A stretch of DNA of 64,000 bases from Paraspadella gotoi (taxonomy: Eukaryota; Chaetognatha). Position 1 is the stretch's first letter. The number at the start of each line of letters is the position of its first letter. The notes under the pieces are model-generated. The model was not told where the DNA came from and did not search any database. It saw only the letters and a program-made list of their open reading frames with translations. A program made the position numbers and the translations under genes. The stretch covers positions 3,437,856 to 3,501,855 of the forward strand of contig CM119268.1 in the NCBI GenBank assembly GCA_051294375.1, given 5' to 3'. Positions 35,201 to 48,400 of the stretch are shown piece after piece.

Positions 35201-38200
35201 NNNNNNNNNNNNNNNNNNNNNNNNNNNNNNNNNNNNNNNNNNNNNNNNNNNNNNNNNNNNNNNNNNNNNNNNNNNNNNNNNNNNNNNNNNNNNNNNNNNN
35301 NNNNNNNNNNNNNNNNNNNNNNNNNNNNNNNNNNNGTTCCGCAGACATAAACACTCTGGATAATAGGGTGAAGTAATCAATTCAAATAAGCAAATCAATA
35401 TATATTAATAAATTATTTTATTTATAAATTTAACCAATAAATCAACCCATAATTAACCAATTATTTAACGTATTAAATAAACTGTTAAGCAGATAACCAA
35501 CCTATTATTTAATCAATTGACCTATTAATTAACCTATTTAATAAATAAATCGACGAACCTGTAATCCGCGTGAGCGTTGAGCGAGTTATACTCGATCTTC
35601 TTTTCCAGATTCGGCAGCCAACTTTTGACGAGATGAATGTTCTGGAGGATCACCCAGTGGCCTTGCGTCCCCGCTAAGTCAAGGGCCGCCTCCGCCACCA
35701 CCTCTTGCCCTTGGCCCAAGGAGATGTTGTGGAAATTGTTGTTCTGGAAGCTGTTATAGGGGGGGTTAAAATATTGTAGAAATGTTATTTCGAAAAGTAA
35801 ATTTTTGTTCCAAAACCGGCAAATAAAGATCGAAATAGAGGTGATCACCTGTATCCCATCTTTTTGCCGAGAATCTCCACGTCTTTCAAAGGATCGACGC
35901 CTAAAAAAAAGCAAAGAAGACTTAATAAAAACCGAAAATACAAGCAAATACAAGCGCAACATCAAGCTTTGCAAATAAGCGACGCTACTAAAATCAAAGA
36001 AGATTGCCTGGAGAGAGAATGAAGAAGATGGGCGCCCCAGGTCCGGCCTCCTCAAAGGATTTGGCGAATTCCATTTGCCGGACGTTGACGAATTTCGCAC
36101 CGAGCTTCTCCTCCACGAAGTTGCTGCGAGAAAATAATAAAAAACAAAACGTTAAAACGAAACAGAAAAACGAATCATAGTGAAAACAACACAAAACTGT
36201 AATTAAGTATCAGTATCTCTCTCAGATTCATTATTTGTTTTGTTTTGTTTTGTTTTCCCTTCAAACCTAATTTGCATAATAATCTTAATTTTTGTTAAAA
36301 ACGAATTTAAATTTTATTTTTCTTGATGATCATGTGATTACACAATGGATCAAAGGCATGAAAGGAGACTCAAGGAAAATCGCCTGTCCACCAATTATTT
36401 TTATACTAAAAGGGTAATTTAAGGGCANNNNNNNNNNNNNNNNNNNNNNNNNNNNNNNNNNNNNNNNNNNNNNNNNNNNNNNNNNNNNNNNNNNNNNNNN
36501 NNNNNNNNNNNNNNNNNNNNNNNNNNNNNNNNNNNNNNNNNNNNNNNNNNNNNNNNNNNNNNNNNNNNNNNNNNNNNNNNNNNNNNNNNNNNNNNNNNNN
36601 NNNNNNNNNNNNNNNNNNNNNNNNNNNNNNNNNNNNNNNNNNNNNNNNNNNNNNNNNNNNNNNNNNNNNNNNNNNNNNNNNNNNNNNNNNNNNNNNNNNN
36701 NNNNNNNNNNNNNNNNNNNNNNNNNNNNNNNNNNNNNNNNNNNNNNNNNNNNNNNNNNNNNNNNNNNNNNNNNNNNNNNNNNNNNNNNNNNNNNNNNNNN
36801 NNNNNNNNNNNNNNNNNNNNNNNNNNNNNNNNNNNNNNNNNNNNNNNNNNNNNNNNNNNNNNNNNNNNNNNNNNNNNNNNNNNNNNNNNNNNNNNNNNNN
36901 NNNNNNNNNNNNNNNNNNNNNNNNNNNNNNNNNNNNNNNNNNNNNNNNNNNNNNNNNNNNNNNNNNNNNNNNNNNNNNNNNNNNNNNNNNNNNNNNNNNN
37001 NNNNNNNNNNNNNNNNNNNNNNNNNNNNNNNNNNNNNNNNNNNNNNNNNNNNNNNNNNNNNNNNNNNNNNNNNNNNNNNNNNNNNNNNNNNNNNNNNNNN
37101 NNNNNNNNNNNNNNNNNNNNNNNNNNNNNNNNNNNNNNNNNNNNNNNNNNTTCCGGAATTCCTCCATCTGGGACAAGGCCTTGATTCCTGAGGGCGAAAC
37201 GGGGGTAGACATGACTTGACATGACATGACGCAATACGGTGCGACATGAGTTAATATTTATTACATGCTGTTTAGTAGGAAAAGAAAATAATGTCAGAGG
37301 AAGAGAAAAGATATAAAAAATGAATCAATAAACTATCAAATGAATCAATGAATGAATTGATTATCAATGAATCTACGAACAAAAGAATAAATAAAAAATA
37401 TATAATCAAACAAGCATGGCATTAATCAATATTTCAAAAAGGTAGTAAAGGATACCTAAAACGTCGAAATGCTCATCAAATATTACGAATATCCTTACTT
37501 CCCAGAGAGCGTTCTTTCCCGCAGCGCCACCCCATTCCTCACCTCCCCAGCAGGTGTGGTTCAAAAAGTCCACGGGTGACATGACGTTGGGGACGATTGG
37601 GAACCGGAGCAGAAAGTCCAGCTCCGTCGCGTTGAGTTCTGTGTTGCGCATCAGGATTTGAAAGGTCATCTGAGAGGTGAAGATGAGCTTGTCCTTTTCG
37701 AAGAGACCTTTGGGGGAGAAATGAGGAAATGAGGAAATGAATATCAAAAAACAAACAAACAACTAAGGGAAACCAATAACAAATTAACAACGAAAACGAC
37801 CATAACCAATACTTAGTTTTTAAACTTTACAATTTCATCGAACAACGACGTCCTCCGGAAAATTTCTCTCATTTCTCCCCAAAGTCATTTTCTCATTTCC
37901 TCATTTTTTATTTTCTCCCCCAAAGGTCATTTCTCATTTCCTCATTTCTCCCGCTTAAGGGTCAATTTGTGGCGGTATATTCACACCGCCTCACGTTCGT
38001 CATCCTTCAGCCAAATCCATTGGCTCAGAGGGGGAACACACCAACCCAAGCGTAGTGTTCCATTCCACAGTCCTAACGACTTCCCTCTGCGTTGGCAAAG
38101 CGAGACCGTCCTCGGTAAACCGCGCAGTGACTGAGCGCGTCACTGAGGGTAGGAAGCCCCAAAGCCACAGTGAGATGCCCCATCCCAATGGGCATCACAG

Positions 38201-41200
38201 GCAACCCGCTGTTGCCATATAGTGGTGAGCCCTACTATCGAACACGCAACCTTCTCAGGGTACGCTACGACAAACGCCTATGCCTGCCGACTTCGGGTAC
38301 GCTACGACAAACGCCTATGCCCTGGTGTACGCTACGACAAACGCCTATGCCCAACAACTCGCGCTCTCTCTCTCTTCTCCCACTATGGTAACAGTCTTGT
38401 CAGACAATCTCAGGCTTGAGGAACCTGAGTGATGTCTTGGCCCGGGGATCCTGTGCGGTATATTCACACCGCCTCACGTTCGTTCATCCTTCAGCCAAAT
38501 CCATTGGCTAGAGGGGGAACACACCAACCCAAGCGTAGTGTTCCATCCACAGTCCTAACGACTTCCCTCTGCGTTGGCAAGCGAGACCGTCCTAGGGTAA
38601 CCGCTGCCAGTGACTGGAGGCGTCACTGAGCGTCGGAAGCCCCCAGGCCAACAGTGAGATGCCCATCCAAGGGGCATCACAGCAACCGGGCTGTTGCCAT
38701 AAGTTCATAATTTCCTTATTTCTTCCCAACGGGATTTCCTCTTTTCCTCATTTTTTCATTTCTTCCCCAAAGGTCATTTTCTCATTTCTTCATTTTTCAT
38801 TTCCTTCCCAAAGGTTATTTTTCGCATTTCCTCATTTTTTCATTTTTTCCCCAAAGGTTGTTTTCTCTAATTTCCTCTTTTTTTCATTTCTTCCCCAAAG
38901 GTCATTTTCTCATTTCCTCATTTCTCCCAAAAGGTCATTTCCTCATTCTCCCCCAAAGGTCATTTCCTCTTCTTCTCCCCAAAGGTCATTTCCTCATTTC
39001 CTCATTTCTCCCCCAAAGTTCATTCCTCATTTTCTCATTTCAGTGCACCCAAAGAGGGTNNNNNNNNNNNNNNNNNNNNNNNNNAAAACAACCTTTGGGG
39101 AAAAAATGAAAAAATGAGGAAATGCGAAAATAACCTTTGGGGAAGAAATGAAAAAATGAGGAAATGAGAAAATGACCTTTGGGGAAGAAATGAAAAAAAT
39201 GAGGAAAAGAGGAAATTCCCTTTGGGGAAGAAATGAGGAAATTATGAAATGACCTTAAGGGGAGAAATGAGGAAATGAGAAAATGACCTTTGGGGGAGAA
39301 ATGAAAAAATGAGGAAATGAGAAAATGACCTTTGGGGGAGAAATGAGGAAATTTTCCGGAGGACGTCGTTGTTCATGAAATTGTAAGTAAAAACTAAGTA
39401 TTGTTATGGTCGTTTTCGTTGTTAATTTGTTATTGTTTCCCTTGTTGTTTGTTTTGTTTTTTTTGATATTTCCTCGGACTGACCTCTGGTGGTGTAGATG
39501 AATACAGAATAAGTGATGCAGTCGATGAGATTAATGACTCGACCTTTAACGTCTTCGGCCGGTTCTGCGCGATCAATCGCTTTGTCGAACACCGCGCCAA
39601 AGGCCTGCAAGGAGTAGGAAATAGGACAATCAATGGCAGAAAATGAAATGGGTGATGGATATACAGCGAGTGATGGAACTATTACTGTAAATGAGAAAGA
39701 GAGTTAGAGAAGACGTCGTTTCGTGGCACATTTTTATCTAAAGGCGAGTTTTTCGTTTTTTTTAACGTAAGTGGGACAGACGATAGACAGACCGACCAAA
39801 AAGTGACCGATGAGGAGGAGGGGCTTCGCCTCCTGCATCTTCTTCCTCCCCATACCTCGTCCTCTTCCTCACGGGGCTCGTTGATTTTCACGATTTCACT
39901 TTTTCACCTTTCTCCAGTTGTTCTTACATTTTGCTGATTACTGGACGCCTCTCTCTCAATAAACGCTTTACCTTTTATTTCCCGTCTATATTATTTCACG
40001 AGGATACTTATTCCAAGGGTGACTTATAAAGTTGCTCCACGAGGACTGAAAAATCCAAATTCGTGGCTCGTTTACCGTTACACTGGCGAGATCGACTAAA
40101 ATATCGTCGTCATTTTGGGACATAAACGACAGACCGTTTTGAACTCTTAATAAGTTCAGGTCACTTGTAAAAGATTAATCTTTTTGCTGATCAAATCCCC
40201 TGATCTCTTTTTTTCTATTTTCCCCTTTTTGTTCGCATTTATTGTTAACATAAGAACTTTTGCAACCATTCCCGTAATTATTTGTTTGCTCTGTTTTCTT
40301 TAAGAATTTTTTTTTTTTTTTAATTGAAAATGTGCATAAAATATCTATTTTTCTCTGTTTATTAAAATTTTTTTTAAGCATAGACAAAATTAACAAAATG
40401 ATATCGTTGATTATTTTTCCTAAAACAGTTTTCAAGATTCTTCCAACATAAAACTGTAAAATTTTAAACAATATTCTACATTTTCTAGGTAAGGGTGGCG
40501 TTCGTGACAATTATTTCTTTCTTTTCACATCCTGCATTCTGTGAAAAAAAACAGTCAACTTAAAAAAAAGGAAAATCGCAGCGAAATGGAGCTGGAGCTC
40601 CTTTCAGCGCTTTTTCAAGCAACGACCTTAATCCTCATCGTAGCCTCGTACTTTTACATCAAATTCCTTCGATTCAACCAGAAATTTGACGACAAAGTCC
40701 GAATAATCGGTGAAGGACGCGGAGGCCGCTCGTGGAGGCCCTTGGAAGCGCTCGAGGCCAACTTCGAACTGCGGCAAGGATTTGGCGTTTCCATTTTCTC
40801 AGTCGCTTTTTTCGTCGAGAGTCTCGAGCCTTTGGAGGAAGAAGCTTTGAAGACGGCGTTGAGTCGAATCGCGGCGGCGAATCCGATGCTGCGGATGCGA
40901 ATCGACGGAGATGTTGACGGCGATGTGCTGTATTTTGAGGAGATGGAGGAGTTTCGCCCTGACGTAGAGGTGTTGGAGACGGCGGACTGGCAAAGCCTGA
41001 TGGAGGACGAGATTGGGAAACCTTTTCACTCTTCCGTGGGTCCGCTGTGGAGAGTCAAGTTGCTCAAAGGCGACGTCGAAGGCGAAACGCATCGTCGAGT
41101 CTTAATCATGACTTTTCATCACGCGATCGTGGATGGGAAATCCGCCATGGGGATCGGCGATCGACTCATGGACGAATTAAGTGGGGAGAACGTCGCCAAA

Positions 41201-44200
41201 TGGAAAACAGATTACGAAGGAAAGATGCCGCCGTCTTACGTAGAATTTCTCGGAGAAAAGATCGACCTTTCCCGATGGGAAAAACTTGGGCTCTATTTGC
41301 GATCGAAATTAGGAGGTCAGTTTGACATCATACCGAAAACGAGGCCTTGCTCTTTTGTCGAATTGGTGGCGCTTAATGATGAGAAATCAAAGAAGCCGAT
41401 TCGTTTTCGATCCAAATTCTTTACAATCGAATTAAACGCCGAAGATCTTGACGNNNNNNNNNNNNNNNNNNNNNNNNNACGAGCTGCCCCTCCGCCGCTG
41501 TGCCTTCCACGGCTGCAAATTGCATGGAGCCTTGCAGGCCGGTTCGTAGTCTCGCCCAGGTCGAAATGGTCAACCGAAACAAATTCAAAGGCTCGCAACT
41601 TCCAGACTTTTCTTAGCATCAATAATTATTATACGCGGAAATCGACGCGCGGTTTGCTGATGAGACTTTGCACTATTGGTCAGTCGTGGGATTTCACGCT
41701 TTGGTCGCACAATGACGAAGAATGTCCATTCGAATCCCGAAAAGTTGAAGCAAAATTTTGGACCTCGCTAAAACATAAGCGACGAAGTTCACGCGAGACG
41801 ACGGGAAAATCCAGTTGGAATCTTTCTTTAAAATCGGAGAGTGCCTTTACAGATTCTTACCAAAAGTTTGGCGAAAGGGCATAGATCGGTTGACTCCGAA
41901 AAACTTTCGACCTGAAGAAATTTATATCGATTTCTTCGTGAGCAACTGGGGCAAGTTTTTCGAAGGACGAGTTGATTCCCGAGTTTTCGAAGTAGTCGCC
42001 GCCTCGTTCCTGCCGCCAACATATCTTGCAGCGGATTTTGCTTCTCACATTCCGTGTCTCAGTCCGGGGAAAACTTTTCTGGACAATTAACTTTTGCGAA
42101 GGCATATTTCCGATGAAGAAGGGCGATTTATGTGATTGCGCTCAAAAGAGGCTTTGAGTAAAGTGGTTAGCGGGGAAATTGGCGGTGAAATCTTTGTCCT
42201 TTTTTGGGAGCGGAACCGAAATTTTCATTTTGGAGAAAATAAAAACAATGTTTAAGTAAAATACGTTAATAAATAAGCTGCCATTTATTGAAAAGTTGTA
42301 TTTTTATCATCGTAAATTTAATTGTCAAAAAATATCAACAAGCAATTTCATTTTTCACTGTTACCTCAGTAAATAACGACATAATCTCATGTTAACAAGA
42401 ATTTATTAAGTACTGTATTAATACAATCTCATTTTTATTAAGCATCTCTTAGCGAGAACTGATAGTCGAATTAATGACATAATTCCAGCTTAGCAAGAAC
42501 TGATAGACGAATTTTATGACATAATCTCACCTTTAGCGAGAACTGATAGATGGGGTTGATGATGTTGAGGTCGTTGATGATGAAGTACAATAGCGAAGCC
42601 CTGGAGGCGGCGAGACGGTAGTGCTCTCTCGCTTCGGATCTGAACCTCCGTGGACTTGGTCTCGGCCACTTTCACCAAGAGGGATGAGTGGAAACTGTGA
42701 AAATATACTTACGCATCTCTCTTTTTAGCTGTTAATGATTGTAAATTTATTATTTAATATTTGATTTTAAAAAATTTTCTAGTATTTTCATTCAATCTAT
42801 CCTTCAATTCTATTCGAAGTGAAACATTTTTTTCTCTTCCAAATTGTCTTTTTTTTGGTTCCAATGATTCAATTTAACATTTCACCTCGATTTCCGACTG
42901 TCGTCTCTAGATTTTCCACCAGCGCCGTGTCTTCCTAAAAAGTTGCCAGAGGCCGCTGAAGGCTCGAAAGCAGCGAGTCCTGCGAAAGAAAAAACAAAAG
43001 GCATCAGTGAAGAAATCAAAACTCGTTTGCAAGAGTAAAATTTTCCTAACCTCCAATGATTCAGCGTAATCTTGAATTCGTTCTGTTGCCTCGTCAAGTC
43101 TTTCTTCAACTTTTCCAAATCGGGCCGCTCCTTCGCCACGACCTGAAGGAAATTGGCGAAAAGTTTTCACTGTAAACAATTACAAAGCAGCTCACGTGAA
43201 AAAGGCCTTACCTCAGCTAACAGTTGATCTTCTAACCCGTCCCGAGTTACAGTGAAGTTAATCAAAGTAGTTTGAGCCTGAAAAACAGTGAACGTCAGGA
43301 AAATAAAAGCAAAGAATTGACGCCTGTTTAAGGGCAAAATCTTTGATAATATTCGTCCCTACCTGCATTTCTGGTTGTAGTGAGATTAGCAATCGTGTGA
43401 AGAATAAGTCTAAAGGTGGAGCAGTACTCAACCTAAAAAACAAGGAAGAAGAAGCATTGTTAAGATTATACCCAAACTAACATTAACAAATATTTCATAT
43501 TTCAACATCAATGTCCCCACCTCTTTGTCGCCCATCTTGATGGCCTTGCCCTTATTGATTGGTTGTCCTTCCGAGCAGCGGCTCAGCACTGGGTCCACGG
43601 ACTCCCCGATGTTTTCGAGAGGCAGGACCTACCCCTATGAGTCACCGCACGCTCGATCCGGGTCCATGTAGCCTTTCTGGCCCAGTCGGATGACGACCTT
43701 TTTTTTGAGGGAGAATCAAATAAAAAAAAAAACAAAAAATCAAAAAATCATTAATTAATTTAAGAATCAAAGTAAAAATAAAGCACCTATGATCCTTTGG
43801 CTTCAAACTATCAACTTGCTTTGAGAATGATCATTCAATCAATCAAAGCAGAATTACAAGGACTATAAGCATAGACAATTAAAAAAATCGACAAAAAAAA
43901 GCGCCAGTAATTTCAAAACCCCCTCAACTCGCATAAAAACCCAATAATAAAAAAAAAAAAAACAATAATAAACGCCCAACCAGTGACATCTGGCAACCAA
44001 TCAATCAACCAATCAGAACGAACCAAAGCGTCGCTCGTATTTGTTCTTGATCCATTTGACTCCTTGCAACTGGGATCGATCATGAGTCCCCCATCTCTCG
44101 CAGTTGCTGAGAATCGTTCGCGTTTTCGATGGACATTCGGTGACGGAAGACCTGGACATCGATGCGATGTGGAAGGGGGGGACGTTGTTTTGAGGGTGTG

Positions 44201-45230
44201 GAGGGACCGGGGAGTTTTGACAGTGCGTGTGCGGGTCGTTTAATTGAGTTTAGAAGCGGTACTTACGTCGCACGGTCAATTTCATACAATTTCTTTCAAT
44301 TTATTTCATGTTCCAGTATGTGTTTAAATTTTTTGAAAAAAAATTTTCTGTTGCTAAGATTAATTATTCAGATCATATCAATATTGATATAATTAATCAA
44401 GAAATTAATATTCGTATTGATCAAACGCCGTCGCGCGAATTATAAATCAACTGTTGCTGGTCCATTTCCCTGAGCCACTGTGTACCTCGTTGTTCCACGA
44501 CGCGATGTCAGCGTCGTCCGTTAGCATCGTCAATGGATCCAGATTTTCAGTCATCGGTATGGGAACCTGAAGCCAGATTACATATCAACAACGAAATAAA
44601 TGCAACTATTATATATTAACAGTTTCATTATGCACGGTTTTCCCAATAAATGACAAAACTGTCAAGATTCGGGATTCAGGATGGTATAATATATCCCAAC
44701 TGACGATTTTTCGAATAAATCTTTTGAGTTATTTATATAGTTGCATGTCTAAAGCTGCCAATGCCTTGCAAGGTAATCTCGCTGTAAAAGCTTCCCTGTC
44801 GAGCAAATGTCTTAGCTTCCATATATACACCGTTCTCGTTTTACAATTTTAAGTTTCTCGCAATTTTAATTTATATAAGAGAAAAAAAAAATTTTGATTT
44901 CGAAAGACAAATGCCAAAAATCTCTACAATATGTAAATGGCGTTATGAAAATTTCATTAGTTGGTCGCTCTTTCTCAGGAAGTTTCGTCATCGACATTTT
45001 AAGCCGGACAATCACTTTGCTTACTTAAAAAATAATTTTGTCAGGCCAATTTTGTTCTTTACATTAATTGTATTAATATTATATTAAATTCTGCTTACTT
45101 CCAGCTTCATGTAAACGGGAGCCACATTTTGCTACATGAGGTCTTGACGATACGATTTCGTGAAGCAGCCCATGTAGGATACAAAGCCGTGATTAGAAGA
45201 ATATCTCCTGGGAAGTTTCGTTTCCTTGAT

Positions 45231-45271
<41 letters not shown>

Positions 45272-45356
45272 GAGAGAGAGATATAATATATATATTATGA
45301 TTTTATAACAATAACAATATTAATACAACGCAACCGGGTACCACAAAAAAAATGAC

Positions 45357-45423
<67 letters not shown>

Positions 45424-48400
45424 CTCTCTCTCCTCACCTGCTTCTTCAAATCTTGCACGCTCTCGGCCCATCTGACGTTCTCGGACGCCAGCCCCCCGAC
45501 AAGTCGGTTCGCCAACTGGATGGTTCGTTGCGTGTTGTCGGCCTCCTCCTGGCAACGGATCTTCTCTGCCGTCGCCTTCTCGAAGTCGGCCGTCAGCTTG
45601 GCCAGGACGTCTTCGAGGTCGCAGATCTTGGCCTTTTTAAAAAAGGGGTGGAGGGTATTTAGTATTTTGAGACAACAGAGCGAACAGTTTAGCCATAAAA
45701 AGAAGGGAATACAGCGGAATGTTCATCAGTAGTCGAAACTTACAAGACTGAATGTTAAAAGACACCGGAATTTTCATACTTTGATCCCTCAGATATATAT
45801 AGTCACAAATTTCACATTCAACGGCTGAAGAATCGATTTGAAGTTAATAACATCAAAGGACAAAATCAATTCGCGCTATGACTGCCGCCACATGGACTTC
45901 TGTTTCTCATACTAATCGATCGCTAGGTGATTTCGTAAATTCGTTACAAAAAAAAATATGAAAAAATAAAAAAAAACGGAAATTCGGTAAAAAAACTGAA
46001 ATATGTAAATGATATTTACGCGTCAATCCAGCTACGACACGGTCCTTACTTGGATCATGGCGAGCTTCTCCTGCCGCGGCTGCCAGCTCGCGTTGGCCGC
46101 CTGCCAGAGCCAGCCGCTTCGGCTCGACGTCGCAGTAAACTTCGTAAAACTTTATTATGTTGATAACCTGAATAATTAAATTATTATAATTTATTAAAAA
46201 ACCTCATATTTAATCTACGAAACAAAAACAAACCCAGAATATCGGAAAATCGCCGTATGAATATTAAATTGCACAACTAATCCTACATCGCATTTGATTA
46301 ATCAGAAACTTATTTAAACTGAACATGTACGAAAGAAATCAGCCTCGTAAAACCCGATCTCTCACTCGCGGGGCCAGTTGGCTTCACCAAGAACACATGC
46401 CGGCGGCGGGCGGTGGACTTGGCTTTGATGAACTCTGCGATCAAATTCTGGTCGTCCAAGTACGGCCGAATCGCCTTCAAACAATTCTCGTGGACATTTC
46501 TCTTTGTCGTAGTTGATTAGGGCATCTAGGAAGGCGTCCACTTTACCATCATTCCTAGAACCGAAAAGGGGGGGGGAGATTTTCACGTTTTTAAAAGTAT
46601 ATAAGTGAATGATTAATTTCTGGAAGAAACAATTTAAAATTATAATTATTTGTTCGTTCACTACTTTATTGATATAAAAACAGTAAATCTTTCATTCATT
46701 ACTTCCGTCATTTTTAGTTTCTGCATTCGCTCCTTAATTAATTCTTTCATTATCATTCACCAATTCATTTATCATTCATTGACTCTTCAGTTTATTTTAA
46801 TTCCTAATTGATTCCTCGTTTCATTCATTAATAATAATTCACATTCTCCCCTTCTTTCTCCCTCGTCCACCTTTGGCGGCTTTCCAACTTCTGCTCCTTC
46901 GGAAATTTGCCACCAGGGGCAGCAACACCATCACTCCGCCAGTGACGTTTGACGACGGGCGGTCGGGGGAGAGCCGAATGACTTTAGCTCCGTCAGGTTG
47001 TTCTCGGAATTAATGAACAAAACGACATCATGAGGACTGAAATAAAATAGAAAAAAAAAAAGGACCAAGGGCTTGAGAATTGATGAATGACAAAAGGACA
47101 AAACGGGAAGAAAATGTTTATTGACAAAAGAAGAGATTGAAAAAGAATAAAATATCTAAAAAATAAATGGTATAATAAAATTAGCTAAATATTCGAAAAA
47201 AAATTTAAAATTACCATTAGACTCAAATTGACAAATGTCATATGAAATAGGATAAAATATGGCGAAATGACAAAAACTTATCAACGTCAAGCAGTTTTGC
47301 CCCGTCTGTGTCTAAGCTTTAAATTTCTCTTTCCAATCCCTCCCATTCATCCATTCCGCCCCCAACCCCTTCCAGCCCCAAACCCCCCCCACACCTTGTT
47401 GAGCGTGTCGAGGGCTTGGTTGGCCGCGATGAGCGCCGGTTCCGCTTTGGCCCAATCCTGTTCGCAGTCTTTCTGCTTTTTGGCCACCTCCTCGGCGATC
47501 AGTTGCACTTTTGTTCTTCCTGTTGTCAGGGGTAGGGATGATTATAACTGTTGTGGTGACGAGAGAATTAATAATTTGTTGCGATGTTTGTAAAGAGACA
47601 TTAGTTTTCGAACAATCAAGAAAATCAATAAAAAAAAACACCAGAAAAAAAAAACAAAAACAAAAACAACAAACAAATAAAAAAAAACAAATATCATACG
47701 AGAAAATAAAAAAAAACGAGCAAAGAAAAAAAACAAATGAAAAATCTAAAAACAAACAAACAAACAAAAATATTAAAAAGAAGTGATGGAAAGTTAAAGA
47801 AAGTCCACCTGATCGGCAACTCTTTTCTCTTTGGAGACTTTTTCGTTTCTTGGCCCACAATCTGAATTAGAGCATCGGCTTGTTCGTTTTTCGCTTTCAG
47901 TTCAATTTCCTGTAAAGGAAATTAAAACGCGTTTTCGTTACTGGGGCGTTTAAAGAATCAAAACAGCCTACTAAAATTCATTTAATATAAACAAAGGATT
48001 AGGTAGGTCCTTCTCTCATCTCACCCTAAAGTACAATAGGATTCCCACCCTCGTAAACTCACCTGCACGGCCAATTTCTCCTTGAGGTCGGTCGACCTGC
48101 ACAGCAGTCGTGCGAAGTTTTTCCAACCCATTCTCTAAGCGCATAACTTTTCCGTTCAGTTCCGCCGTGTTTCTTATCCAGCAGATTTTGGTAAAGTTTT
48201 ATCTGAACGAGTATTTGTTAAATACATTATATTAAACTATCCGTTCATTCCATAACTAAGCCAATCTTGCTAAGTAAGGGCCTCCATCCCTTAACTAAAA
48301 AATGACACTGCTCAACATTGCCCAAAAAAAAATGGTTTTTAATAAATTACGAAATTTTTACTTGTTCTAAAAATGATTTCGGCGTAGTGTAGTTGTAACG

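Larger units (their letters stand above)
37740..39480. repeat. Inverted repeat filling one dynein intron
   Basis: About 37740-37865 is the reverse complement of 39345-39470, and the CATTTCCTC/CCCAAAGG minisatellite at 37870-37960 and 38705-39059 is mirrored at 39085-39340, around a 25-N gap (39060-39084). The structure lies between exons w21 and w20 and also holds two copies of the dispersed repeat. Confidence 0.88.

Noticed and set aside
36330-37247. Long frames across the 36428-37150 gap
   Set aside because: They consist of Ns; only the 37151-37187 portion is a genuine dynein exon, in one frame.
38258-38352. CRISPR-like direct repeats
   Set aside because: Only three copies with short unequal spacers in an intron of a eukaryotic gene.
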